Source: Pseudomonas marginalis
Lineage (GTDB): Bacteria; Pseudomonadota; Gammaproteobacteria; Pseudomonadales; Pseudomonadaceae
Reading direction: 5' to 3'
Assembly (NCBI RefSeq): GCF_008692035.1
Contig: NZ_VTFG01000002.1
Location: 1,674,001-1,738,000 of the forward strand
Length of the DNA stretch: 64,000 bases
In this document: in pieces, positions 44,896 to 53,316 of the stretch
How positions within the stretch are numbered: the stretch's first letter is position 1
Layout of the letters: the number at the start of each line of letters is the position of its first letter
Translations under genes and position numbers: made by a program
The notes under the pieces: generated by a model
Database searches by the model: none
What the model was told of the DNA's origin: nothing
The model's input: the letters and a program-made list of their open reading frames with translations, nothing else

Positions 44896-45342
44896 TTACT
44901 TCAGGACCACAGTGCCCTTCATCATCGAAATGTGGCCTGGGAACGAGCAGAAGAACGCGTAATCCGTACCGGCCGCCAGTTTCGAGACATCGAAGGTCAC
45001 CGAATCCTTCTCGCCGGCACCAATGATCTTGGTGTGGGCGATGATGCGATCGTCACCCTCTTTCAGGTAGTTCTTGTCGATGCCAGCGGCCATGCCATCA
45101 GTGGCAACCGGCTGCATGTTGGCGGCGCTGGTCAGCACCCAGTTATGGCCCATGACGTTTTTCGGCAGGCTGCCGGAGTGAGTCAACTCAACCGTAAACG
45201 TCTTGCAGCTCTTGTCGATCGTGATTTCCTTGGTGTTGAAGGACATCTGGTCAGTGGAGTCGACGGTGACCTTGCACTCTGCAGCAAGCAACTGGCCGCT
45301 GGCCAGAGTCAGCAGGGAAACAGCAACGAGTTTGGCAAACAT
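44896..45342 (-). CDS. azu: Azurin
   Basis: This 148-residue periplasmic blue-copper protein has a signal (MFAKLVAVSLLTLASGQLLA) and mature start AECKVTVDSTDQMSFNTKEI. Copper ligands: His in MGHNWVLTSA, and Cys, His and Met in YAFFCSFPGHISMMKGTVVL; the Cys3-Cys26 disulfide partners are present. It carries electrons in denitrification or redox stress. A TTGAT-type half-site lies about 75 bp upstream, a weak candidate for ANR control as in P. aeruginosa. Confidence 0.97.
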   Translation of the reverse strand: MFAKLVAVSLLTLASGQLLAAECKVTVDSTDQMSFNTKEITIDKSCKTFTVELTHSGSLPKNVMGHNWVLTSAANMQPVATDGMAAGIDKNYLKEGDDRIIAHTKIIGAGEKDSVTFDVSKLAAGTDYAFFCSFPGHISMMKGTVVLK

Positions 45343-45412
45343 GTGAATCTCCAAGGCAGGGTTTAAACAACGCGTAATGCGACAAGGGTGCCTGAGGCAG
45401 GCAAAAACTCTT

Positions 45413-45426
45413 ATGACCTGAATCAA
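45413..45426 (-). promoter_or_regulatory. Weak ANR-like box upstream of azu
   Basis: On the minus strand TTGAT-TCAG-GTCAT has a perfect left half and a 3/5 right half of TTGAT-N4-ATCAA, about 75 bp before the azu ATG. ANR control of azu is known in P. aeruginosa. No other feature was recognised in the rest of 45343-45530. Confidence 0.3.
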
Positions 45427-45530
45427 CAGATTGTATACAACTTTAGGCTATCAGACTTATCGACACAATCAACCAGCCAAAGTGCCGCAGGCTGTCTATG
45501 ATCGGCCCATCACCCACTGGAGCCCGAGCC

Positions 45531-45587
45531 ATGCACCTCAACCAACTGTTCAATGGCCTCCTGGCCGCGTACGCCTGCGGTAAGTGA
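45531..45587 (+). CDS. Possible 18-residue small protein
   Basis: ATG with GGAG nine bases upstream opens a frame for MHLNQLFNGLLAAYACGK and a TGA. The amphipathic N-terminal sequence and good ribosome site make it worth listing, but it could be chance or the remnant of a longer gene. It is 87 bases before the next gene on the same strand. No family is recognised. Confidence 0.25.
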   Translation: MHLNQLFNGLLAAYACGK

Positions 45588-45674
45588 AGGCCAAGCGCCC
45601 CTTGAAGCTGCTACCATGTCGTCCCAAGGCAGCTGCGCGCCGCCACCCTCACCTTCGACCCTAGAGGATCGCCC

Positions 45675-45857
45675 ATGGCAAAACCTAATTACTCCTTCGC
45701 CAAACGTCAGAGAGACTTGGCCAAGGAACAGAAGAAAGAGGAAAAACTGCAACGCAAGAAAGCCGCGGTAGATGAAGAAGCGGGCGCACTCAACCCGGAT
45801 GCTGATGGTGAAGTAACGAACGACGAGACTGAAACACCAAAAGATCCAGCTGAATAA
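45675..45857 (+). CDS. Small charged conserved protein
   Basis: This 60-residue protein begins MAKPNYSFAKRQRDLAKEQK and is a basic coiled-coil-like helix (residues 8-30) followed by an acidic tail rich in Asp, Glu and Thr. I recall near-identical short proteins in other pseudomonads, annotated hypothetical. The ATG is preceded by AGGATC. It has a hairpin after the stop. The function is unknown; the charge pattern suggests nucleic-acid or ribosome contact, which is inference only. Confidence 0.75.
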   Translation: MAKPNYSFAKRQRDLAKEQKKEEKLQRKKAAVDEEAGALNPDADGEVTNDETETPKDPAE

Positions 45858-45865
45858 TTTTCGTT

Positions 45866-45894
45866 GTGGTGAGCAGGCCACCCCGGCTCACCAC
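45866..45894. terminator. Hairpin between convergent small-protein gene and transglutaminase gene
   Basis: GTGGTGAGC / GCTCACCAC, 9-bp perfect stem with an 11-base loop, between two convergent genes. Confidence 0.6.
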
Positions 45895-45903
45895 GCTCCC
45901 CTG

Positions 45904-46794
45904 CTATTCCAGCGGCATCACCGTCACCCGCACCTCCGGGTCATGGCTCCCTCCCCCCAGAATCACCCCACGCAACGGCGACACATCGGAGAAGTCCCGG
46001 CCCCAGGCCAGGGTGATGTGCTCCAGTGCCGGCTGCACATTGTTCGTCGGATCGAAATCCACCCACCCCGATACCGGGCAATACACCGAGACCCATGCGT
46101 GGGAGGCATCGGCGCCGATCAGCCGTGGCTGGCCGGGTGGTGGCTGGGTGAGCAGGTAGCCGCTGATGTAACGCGCCGCCAGGCCGCGCGAGCGCAGGCA
46201 GGCGAGCATCAGGTGGGCGAAGTCCTGGCACACGCCGCGGCGACGCTCCAGCACTTCCACCAGCGGCGTGGCGACCTGGGTGGCTTCGGCATCGAAGGTG
46301 AATTCACTGAAGATCTTTTCCATCAGCGCCTGCACACCCAACAGCAACGGTTTGCCAGGGGGAAAACAGCTTTCGGAAAATTCGACGAAGGTTTTCTTCA
46401 AGTGCACGTAGGGCGATTCGAAGCGATAGCGACAGGCTTCGATCAACTCGAGCGACAGCGGCTGGCTGCCGTAGGTCAGGCTGTCGCGGGTCTGGTCCCA
46501 GGCGGGCGACTGCTGGAAATCCAGCACCGGCCGCGCCAGCACTTCCACGGTCAGCCCGGCGTTCACCAGTAATTCATCATGGGGCCGCTCGAACGCCAGG
46601 CGGGTGATCGGGTTGCCGAACACGTCCAGCTCATCCCGGCGTGACGACGGCGGCGGGCTGATATCCAGTTGCTGGGCGCTGCAACGCTGCCAGGCGCACG
46701 GCCTCGGCCATAAATGCGCGAGCTGCTGGGCCAGGGACACCGGGCTGTCGTAGTGGTAATGGGTATCGTGGAAAATCTGGTAGCGCGCACTCAT
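45904..46794 (-). CDS. Transglutaminase-like protein of the ATP-grasp/alpha-E cluster
   Basis: This 296-residue protein has the N-terminal bacterial transglutaminase-associated domain (YQIFHDTHYHYDSPVSLAQQ) and the papain-fold core with Cys in RRGVCQDFAHLMLACLRSRG, His in ASHAWVSVYCPVSGWVDFD and the Asp of FDPTNN. The triad appears complete. No signal peptide is seen, so it is cytoplasmic. Its start overlaps the stop of the upstream ATP-grasp/alpha-E gene (GTGATGAG); ATG at 46794 is preferred to the GTG before it. It probably cuts or joins peptide or amide bonds made by its neighbours (inference). Confidence 0.85.
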   Translation of the reverse strand: MSARYQIFHDTHYHYDSPVSLAQQLAHLWPRPCAWQRCSAQQLDISPPPSSRRDELDVFGNPITRLAFERPHDELLVNAGLTVEVLARPVLDFQQSPAWDQTRDSLTYGSQPLSLELIEACRYRFESPYVHLKKTFVEFSESCFPPGKPLLLGVQALMEKIFSEFTFDAEATQVATPLVEVLERRRGVCQDFAHLMLACLRSRGLAARYISGYLLTQPPPGQPRLIGADASHAWVSVYCPVSGWVDFDPTNNVQPALEHITLAWGRDFSDVSPLRGVILGGGSHDPEVRVTVMPLE

Positions 46795-49280
46795 CACACC
46801 GACACCGTTTGCTGACTGACATCATCCACATGGGCAAAGTGGCGCAAAGCCAGACGATCCGATACCTGCCCACTCTCATCGGCGACCGCCTGCAGCAGGT
46901 CGGCCAGGCCTTCCAGTGCGGCACGCACGCTGGATTCGCCAAACAACGGGTTCTCCAGGCACGCCAGGTCGAAACGCGCCAGGCGCTCCACCAATGGGCC
47001 CAGGCCGGTTTCCCGAGGCACACCAAAATCGTCGTTGAGACGTCGCAGCGTGCGGCTCACCAGCTTGAGCTGGAACAGCACCGCGTGGGGGTTTTGCTCG
47101 TCCAGCAGCAGCAGGTCGAGTACCGGGATCAACTGCGGCACCGCCAGGTAGCGCGAGCGGTAGGTGATGCTGCTGTTGCCCAGCTCCAGCAACCACTCCA
47201 GGCCCGCTTGATCGAACACCGCCACGCCGCGCAGGAATGCCGCCAGGCTGCTGCTGAGAAATTGCAGGCGCTCGATGCGCCGGCCCATCATCAGGAAGCG
47301 CCAGCCTTCGTCGCGGGTCATGTCGTCCAGAGCAAACCCGGACAGCGCCGCCAGGGACATCACCAGGCGGTTGAGGAAGTCCAGCAACTCACCAAAATCC
47401 GGGCTTTCGCTCTCCAGCTCCAGGGCTTCGCGCTGCAACTCCACCAGGGCCTGCCAGTTTTCACGGGACAGCTTGCCGCGCACCTGGGACGCCGCCCACT
47501 GCAAGCGTTGCAGGTTGGCGCGCAGGCTCGACGGCCAATCATCGCCGAGCAAGGCCGCCTGCAAACGCTCGGGCAGCTCGCCCTCCTCCGGCAGCAGGCG
47601 CAGGTTTTCACCCAACTCGACCGCCGCCTGCAAGGCCAGGGGGTCATCGCCGTCGACATAGCGCGCCAGCACGATGCGCAGCCAGCGTGCGCTGTCGTCG
47701 CAGCGTTCGCAGTAACGGCCGAACCAGAACAGGTTTTCCACCACGCGGGACGGCAGATAAGGGTCGCGGCGCACCAGGTCGTGTGCACCGATCGCGCGTT
47801 GGGCGCGCCAATGCTCGCCACTGCTGGCACGTTCGCCCAGCACCCAGGTGTCCTTGCTGGCGCCGCCGCGCTGCATCGATACCACTTCGGCATCGGCGTC
47901 GGCCGCCACGCGGGTCAGGCCGCCGGGCAATACACGGTAGCCCTCCGCGCTGGCCACGGCATACACGCGCATGCCGATGGCGCGGTGTTGCAGGTGATCC
48001 TCCACGGTGTGCCACACCGGTGCCTGGGACAGTTGCGCCAGCTCCTGGGCGACGTAGGCGTAAGGCCGCGCACGCATGCGTTCGGCCAGGGCCTGGCGTT
48101 GCTCGTCGTTCAAGTCGCGACCGAATACCGGGGTGAAACTTTGCGACGGAAACGCTGGCTTGATCAGCAGTTCCGGCAGTTTCTCCAGGGCTTCGGCGAG
48201 CACCGGCGCCTCACCGCACCACCAGGTGGCGATGGACGGCAGGATCAATTCTTCGCCGAACAGGAACTGGTTGATCCTGGGCAGAAAGCCGAGCAAACCG
48301 GGGGATTCCAGCACGCCGCTGCCCAGGGCATTGGCCACCAGCACATTGCCCTGGCGCGCGGCGTCGAGCAGGCCGGGTACGCCGAGGGCGGAGTCGGTGC
48401 GCAGCTCCAGCGGGTCGCAGAAGTCGTCGTCGAGGCGACGCATGATCGCGTGCACCCGGCGCAGGCCACTGAGGGTTTTCAGGAACACCGTGCTGTCGCG
48501 CACCGTGAGGTCGCCGCCTTCCACCAGCGGGTAGCCGAGCTGACGCGCGAGGTACAGGTGTTCGAAATAGCTCTCGTTGAAACGCCCAGGGGTGAGCAGC
48601 ACGATCAGCGGCGGCTGGTCATCGCTCGGCGCCTGGCGGGCCAGGGTTTCCTGGAGCGTGCGGAAGAAACCGGTGAGGTGCTGCACCTGCAGATCACGGT
48701 ACAGGTCCGGGAAGGCGCGGGACACGATGGTGCGGTTTTCCAACGCATAACCGGCGCCCGAAGGCGCCTGCGTGCGGTCGGCGGTGACCCACCAGCGGCC
48801 ATCCGGGGTACGCGCCAGGTCCACGGCATACAGGTGAAGAAACGCACCATCAGGCGGTTGGATGCCCTGGCACGGCCAGAGGAAATTGTTATGCCCGAAC
48901 ACCAGCTCGGCCGGCAGCAGGCCTTCCTTGATCAAGCGTTGCGGCCCGTAGAGGTCCGCCAGTACGGCGTTGAGCAGGCGCGCACGCTGGGCGATACCCG
49001 CTGACAGCTGCTGCCATTCATCGGCCGCCAGCACATGGGGCAGCAGGTCCAGTTCCCACGGGCGATCGGCGCCCTTGGGGTCGGCGTAGACGTTATAGGT
49101 GACGCCGTTTTCCTGGATCTGCCTTGTCAGCAGCGCCTGGCGCTGGGCCAGTTGCGCGGGTGTGCTGCGTTGCAGGTGATCGAGCAAGCGCTGCCAATGG
49201 GCGCGTACTGCGCCACTGTCGTCCAGCAGTTCGTGATAAGTACCCGCGGTCAGCGGGTATTGGTCGAGCAAGTCGGGCAT
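46794..49280 (-). CDS. Circularly permuted ATP-grasp + alpha-E protein
   Basis: This 828-residue protein has two parts. The N-terminal circularly permuted ATP-grasp domain (about residues 80-480) includes NGVTYNVYADPKGADRPWEL, GHNNFLWPCQGIQPPDG, RTIVSRAFPDLYRDLQ and KPAFPSQSFTPVFG. The C-terminal alpha-E helical domain begins near residue 508 with PSRVVENLFWFGRYCERCDD. In many bacteria these domains are two separate proteins; here they are fused. ATP-grasp enzymes of this type are predicted to form amide bonds and are found with transglutaminases; no product is known to me. Confidence 0.85.
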   Translation of the reverse strand: MPDLLDQYPLTAGTYHELLDDSGAVRAHWQRLLDHLQRSTPAQLAQRQALLTRQIQENGVTYNVYADPKGADRPWELDLLPHVLAADEWQQLSAGIAQRARLLNAVLADLYGPQRLIKEGLLPAELVFGHNNFLWPCQGIQPPDGAFLHLYAVDLARTPDGRWWVTADRTQAPSGAGYALENRTIVSRAFPDLYRDLQVQHLTGFFRTLQETLARQAPSDDQPPLIVLLTPGRFNESYFEHLYLARQLGYPLVEGGDLTVRDSTVFLKTLSGLRRVHAIMRRLDDDFCDPLELRTDSALGVPGLLDAARQGNVLVANALGSGVLESPGLLGFLPRINQFLFGEELILPSIATWWCGEAPVLAEALEKLPELLIKPAFPSQSFTPVFGRDLNDEQRQALAERMRARPYAYVAQELAQLSQAPVWHTVEDHLQHRAIGMRVYAVASAEGYRVLPGGLTRVAADADAEVVSMQRGGASKDTWVLGERASSGEHWRAQRAIGAHDLVRRDPYLPSRVVENLFWFGRYCERCDDSARWLRIVLARYVDGDDPLALQAAVELGENLRLLPEEGELPERLQAALLGDDWPSSLRANLQRLQWAASQVRGKLSRENWQALVELQREALELESESPDFGELLDFLNRLVMSLAALSGFALDDMTRDEGWRFLMMGRRIERLQFLSSSLAAFLRGVAVFDQAGLEWLLELGNSSITYRSRYLAVPQLIPVLDLLLLDEQNPHAVLFQLKLVSRTLRRLNDDFGVPRETGLGPLVERLARFDLACLENPLFGESSVRAALEGLADLLQAVADESGQVSDRLALRHFAHVDDVSQQTVSV

Positions 49281-49335
49281 GGAACGCTCGGCAGAGGCAA
49301 AGGGGCTCAGTTTAATTCAAATTCACTGCAATCTA

Positions 49336-49365
49336 ATGTGGGAGGGCGCTTGCTCCCTCCCACAT
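49336..49365. repeat. REP-like palindrome between the DUF2126 gene and the ATP-grasp gene
   Basis: ATGTGGGAGGG / TCCCTCCCACAT arms (11-12 bp) around CGCTTGC. It lies in the 96-bp gap within the three-gene cluster. Confidence 0.75.
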
Positions 49366-49376
49366 TGTGATCGCTT

Positions 49377-52300
49377 TTAGTCATTTTTATTGGAGTGACG
49401 CCGCAGATCCAGGGTCATCGGCAATTCGTCATTGATCACAACACTCGGCACGGTGAGCTTGCCAGGCGTGTGGCCGAGACGGAAAAACCGCGCCATGCGC
49501 CGGCTCTCCGCCTCATTGGCGTTTACCGGCAGGCTGTCGTAGTTACGCCCGCCCGGATGCGCGACATGGTACTGGCAGCCGCCCAGGGAGCGTTGCATCC
49601 AGGTGTCCAGCAGGTCGAACACCAGCGGCGCGTGCACCGGGATGGTCGGTTGCAGGCAGTTGGCAGGTTGCCAGGCGCGGTAACGCACGCCGGCGACGAA
49701 CTCGCCAATGCGCCCGGTCGGTTGCAGTGGCACCGGGATGCCATTGCAGGTCAGCAGGTAGCGTTGCGGCGGCAGCCCGCTCACCTTCACCTGCAAGCGC
49801 TCCAGGGACGAATCCACATAGCGCACCGTGCCGCCCACCGCGCCCTCTTCGCCCAGTACATGCCAAGGCTCCAGGGCCTGGCGCAGTTCCAGTTCGATCC
49901 CGCTGACGGCGTAATCGCCCACCTTGGGGAAGCGGAACTCCAGGTGCGCGGCGAACCATTCGGCGCGCAACGGGTAACCGGCGGCGTTCAACTCGACGAT
50001 CACATCGGCAAAGTCCTGCTCGATAAAGTGCGGCAACAGGAAGCGGTCATGCAATTCGGTGCCCCAGCGCGCCAGTTTCGGCGGCGCATAGGGTTCACGC
50101 CAGAAGCGCGCGACCAAGGCCCGCAGCAGCAATTGCTGGGTCAGGCTCATGCGTGCGTGGGGCGGCATTTCAAAGGCACGCAACTCCAGCAGGCCCAAGC
50201 GGCCGGTGGCTCCATCCGGCGAATAGAGTTTGTCGATACAGAATTCGGCGCGGTGGGTGTTGCCCGTCACGTCGATCAACAGGTTGCGCAGCAGGCGATC
50301 CACTAACCACGGCGGGCATTCTTCACCCGGCTGCGGCATTTGGGCAAAGGCGATTTCCAGCTCATACAGCGCGTCGTTGCGGGCTTCGTCCACCCGCGGT
50401 GCCTGGGAGGTCGGGCCGATAAACAGGCCGGAAAACAGGTACGAGAGCGAGGGGTGGTTATGCCAATAGCTGATCAGGCTGCGCAGCAGGTCGGGCCGGC
50501 GCAGGAACGGCGAGTCCTTAGGCGTCGCGCCCCCCAGCACAAAGTGGTTGCCGCCGCCGGTGCCGGTGTGGCGGCCGTCGATCATGAACTTCTCGGTGGT
50601 CAGCCGGGTTTGCCGCGCCTCCTCGTAGAGGAATTCGGTGCGTTCCACCAACTCGTCCCAGGTCGCGGACGGCTGCACGTTGACCTCGATCACACCCGGA
50701 TCCGGCGTAACGCGGAAGTTGCTCAGGCGCATATCGAACGGCGGTTCGTAGCCTTCCAGCAGCACCGGGCAGTGCAATTCCTCGGCGGTGGCTTCGATGG
50801 CGGCCACCAGTTCCAGGTAATCCTCGACGCGTTCCAGGGGCGGCATAAACAGGTACAGGCGCCCTTCCCGCGCTTCGGCACACAGGGCAGTGCGGGTCAG
50901 CCAGTCGGCGGACTCGTCGACCTCGGGCACTCGCTCGTCGTTCGGCGCGGGTTCGCCATGGCTTTGCAGTTGCGCACTGGCCGGCAGTTCCGGCTGATCC
51001 TGGTTAGGGTCGGTGGGGTGCACGAACGGATACTCCGCCGCCGTCACCCACGGCTGCGAGGCCAACGGCAGGCGATAGCCCAGCGGCGAATCCCCCGGCA
51101 CCAGGCGGCAATGGTTATCGCGCAGGTACCAGCGCCCGCTCTGCCAGCGGTCATTGGCCGCCGTACGCGCCAGCGGCAGTACCTGGCCGATGACTTTATC
51201 CAGGCCCTGGCTGAACACCTTGCGCAGGCGTTCGCGCTCCAGCTCGTCACTCAAGCGCGGGTCCTGGGCCGTGACGTTTTGCGGCAGCGCACCTTCGCGC
51301 CACAGGTAGTAGAAGTTGTCTTCGAAGGCCGGGAATACAAAGCGCGCCGGCAGCTTGAGGCGCTCGGCGACGCTGGCCAGGAAGCGCCCGGCCATTACGC
51401 CATCGGCGCCGTAGTCCTGTTGTTCATCGGCGATCAGCGCGCTGTTGTGCCAGATGGGCACGCCGTCACGGCGCCAGTAGCAGTTAAGCGACCAGCGCGG
51501 CAATTGCTCGCCGGGGTACCACTTGCCCTGGCCGAAGTGCACCAGGCCCTTGGGTGCGTAGTGCTTGCGCATGCGCTGGAACAGCTCGGCGGACAAGCGC
51601 CGCTTGTCCGGCCCGAGGGCTGCGGTGTTCCACTCGGCGCCGTCAGGGTCGTCGATGGAGACGAAGGTCGGCTCGCCGCCCATGGTCAGGCGTACATCAT
51701 CCTTGAGCAGGTCGCCATCGATCTGCCGGCCCAGGGCCTGGATCGCCAGCCATTGCTCTTCGGTGTAGGGCTTGGTGACCCGTGGCGCTTCCCAGATGCG
51801 CTCCACCGACATCTCGTGGGTAAATTCGCACTCGCAGGGTTCCACCAGCCCACTGATCGGCGCGGCGGACGATGGATCGGGACTACAGGCCAACGGGATA
51901 TGCCCTTCACCGGCGAACAGCCCGGAGGTGGCATCCAGGCCGATCCAGCCGGCACCGGGCAAATACACTTCGCACCAGGCGTGCAGGTCGGTGAAGTCGA
52001 CTTCGGTGCCGGAGGGGCCGTCGAGGGCTTTGACGTCGGCGGTCAGCTGGATCAGATAGCCGGACACAAACCGCGCCGCCAACCCGAGGTTGCGCAGCAA
52101 TTGCACCAGCAGCCAGGCCGAATCACGGCAGGAGCCGGACGCGTTTTCCAGGGTGAATTCCGGGGTTTGCACCCCCGGTTCCATGCGAATCAGGTAGCCG
52201 ATGTCGGCGGCCAGGCGCTGGTTGAGGCCCACCAGGAAATCCACGGCCGGCAGCGGGGTGCGGTCGATACCCGCCAGGTAGGCGGCAAACCTCGGCGTCA

Positions 52301-52667
52301 GCGGCAGGGTTTCCAGGTACGGCGCCAGCTCGCGCTGTTCATCGGCGGCATAGCTGAAGGGAATTTTTTCGGCGTAGGGCTCAAGGAAAAAATCGAACGG
52401 GTTGAACACCGCCATCTCGGCGACCAGGTCAACCTCGATGCGCAGTTCATCGGTCTTTTCCGGGAACACCAGACGCGCCAGGTAATTGCCCTGGGGGTCC
52501 TGCTGCCAATTGATGAAGTGCTGCTCGGGCAGCACTTTGAGTGCGTAGGACAAAATCCGCGTGCGGCTATGGGCCGCCGGGCGCAGACGTACAATCTGTG
52601 GGCCGAGTTCGACCGCGCGGTCGTAGCGGTAATGCGTAACGTGGTGCAACGCGACATGAATCGACAC
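49377..52667 (-). CDS. Large transglutaminase-DUF2126 protein
   Basis: This 1096-residue protein starts at a GTG after GGAGG. The N-terminal part matches the smaller transglutaminase downstream: VALHHVTHYRYDRAVELGPQ, then the core with Cys in SGSCRDSAWLLVQLLRNLGL and His in DLHAWCEVYLPGAGWIGLDA (residues about 165-245). The rest, from about residue 300, is DUF2126 with GGEPTFVSIDDPDGAEWNT, GRHTGTGGGNHFVLGGATP and ENFYYLW-type segments. DUF2126 itself resembles a glutamine-synthetase/ATP-grasp amidoligase by description in the literature, so this single protein may both cut and ligate. It heads the cluster. Confidence 0.85.
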   Translation of the reverse strand: MSIHVALHHVTHYRYDRAVELGPQIVRLRPAAHSRTRILSYALKVLPEQHFINWQQDPQGNYLARLVFPEKTDELRIEVDLVAEMAVFNPFDFFLEPYAEKIPFSYAADEQRELAPYLETLPLTPRFAAYLAGIDRTPLPAVDFLVGLNQRLAADIGYLIRMEPGVQTPEFTLENASGSCRDSAWLLVQLLRNLGLAARFVSGYLIQLTADVKALDGPSGTEVDFTDLHAWCEVYLPGAGWIGLDATSGLFAGEGHIPLACSPDPSSAAPISGLVEPCECEFTHEMSVERIWEAPRVTKPYTEEQWLAIQALGRQIDGDLLKDDVRLTMGGEPTFVSIDDPDGAEWNTAALGPDKRRLSAELFQRMRKHYAPKGLVHFGQGKWYPGEQLPRWSLNCYWRRDGVPIWHNSALIADEQQDYGADGVMAGRFLASVAERLKLPARFVFPAFEDNFYYLWREGALPQNVTAQDPRLSDELERERLRKVFSQGLDKVIGQVLPLARTAANDRWQSGRWYLRDNHCRLVPGDSPLGYRLPLASQPWVTAAEYPFVHPTDPNQDQPELPASAQLQSHGEPAPNDERVPEVDESADWLTRTALCAEAREGRLYLFMPPLERVEDYLELVAAIEATAEELHCPVLLEGYEPPFDMRLSNFRVTPDPGVIEVNVQPSATWDELVERTEFLYEEARQTRLTTEKFMIDGRHTGTGGGNHFVLGGATPKDSPFLRRPDLLRSLISYWHNHPSLSYLFSGLFIGPTSQAPRVDEARNDALYELEIAFAQMPQPGEECPPWLVDRLLRNLLIDVTGNTHRAEFCIDKLYSPDGATGRLGLLELRAFEMPPHARMSLTQQLLLRALVARFWREPYAPPKLARWGTELHDRFLLPHFIEQDFADVIVELNAAGYPLRAEWFAAHLEFRFPKVGDYAVSGIELELRQALEPWHVLGEEGAVGGTVRYVDSSLERLQVKVSGLPPQRYLLTCNGIPVPLQPTGRIGEFVAGVRYRAWQPANCLQPTIPVHAPLVFDLLDTWMQRSLGGCQYHVAHPGGRNYDSLPVNANEAESRRMARFFRLGHTPGKLTVPSVVINDELPMTLDLRRHSNKND

Positions 52668-52854
52668 GGCGGCCTCCTGCGAGCCAGGGCATGGACACAA
52701 CGCGCGCAAGACTTATGCCAGAGCGGCGGTCATTGCGCTTTATCGTAAGACCCGGTGCAGTACAGCACCAAAACGGCGCCGACGGTGGTGTCGTGGTGCA
52801 GGCGCCGCACATATTTGTGGCGTTAATGTGAGGATGGGTGGCGAATCTACCCAA
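52668..52854. other. Short intergenic stretch
   Basis: 187 bp between the DUF2126 gene and the unknown membrane-protein gene downstream of the effector-like gene. It probably holds the DUF2126 cluster promoter; no clear -35/-10 pair was recognised. Confidence 0.4.
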
Positions 52855-53316
52855 TCAACGGGTTTTGCGCTTTGCGATTACGGCTGGTTTAACCGCCTGC
52901 CGAATGCGACGGATTCCCACGAGTTTCATGCGCATCTCTCGTTGAACCTTGCTGTTAAGTGTCAATAATCCGAGCAATGGGAATAACAGCGCCAACCCAT
53001 ACAGGACTTTGTGAGGCTGGAATTGAACCATCGGAACTACAAACAGTAGACAGGCGACATAGATACCGACCATTCCCCACACCCATGAGGGTCGGCCCCG
53101 CAAAATCATAAAGTTGCTATGGACCGTCAACAGAATGAGCAGCGCCCCGGCAGACATGATCTTGAGCCCCACTTGAGCCATCGGCGCATCACGAAAATAG
53201 GTGATGAACGCCAGCGCCACAGCCAACGCCAAAGAAAAACACGCAGCAAATACGCCGCCCATAAACGTCAGAAAGTATTGTCTGAAAAAGTCGCGTAGCG
53301 TCATCAATTCGCTCAT
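52855..53316 (-). CDS. Four-helix membrane protein, possible immunity protein
   Basis: This 153-residue protein has four hydrophobic segments (FLTFMGGVFAACFSLALAVA, VGLKIMSAGALLILLTVHSN, WVWGMVGIYVACLLFVVPMV, VLYGLALLFPLLGLLTLNS) and a basic C-terminal tail (RIRQAVKPAVIAKRKTR). Its ATG overlaps the stop of the upstream gene by four bases and its ribosome site GAGGAGGT lies in that gene, so the two are made together. Base composition is AT-richer than the flanking genes. No family is recognised. The size, coupling and membrane location suit an immunity protein for a membrane-acting toxin (inference). Confidence 0.75.
   Translation of the reverse strand: MSELMTLRDFFRQYFLTFMGGVFAACFSLALAVALAFITYFRDAPMAQVGLKIMSAGALLILLTVHSNFMILRGRPSWVWGMVGIYVACLLFVVPMVQFQPHKVLYGLALLFPLLGLLTLNSKVQREMRMKLVGIRRIRQAVKPAVIAKRKTR

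Noticed and set aside
46809..49004. 731-codon plus-strand frame opposite the ATP-grasp/alpha-E gene
   Set aside because: Composition dominated by Gln, His, Arg and Ala with no recognisable domain; it mirrors the third codon positions of the real gene.
50340..52748. 802-codon plus-strand frame opposite the DUF2126 gene
   Set aside because: Same shadow effect; the minus strand encodes intact transglutaminase motifs.
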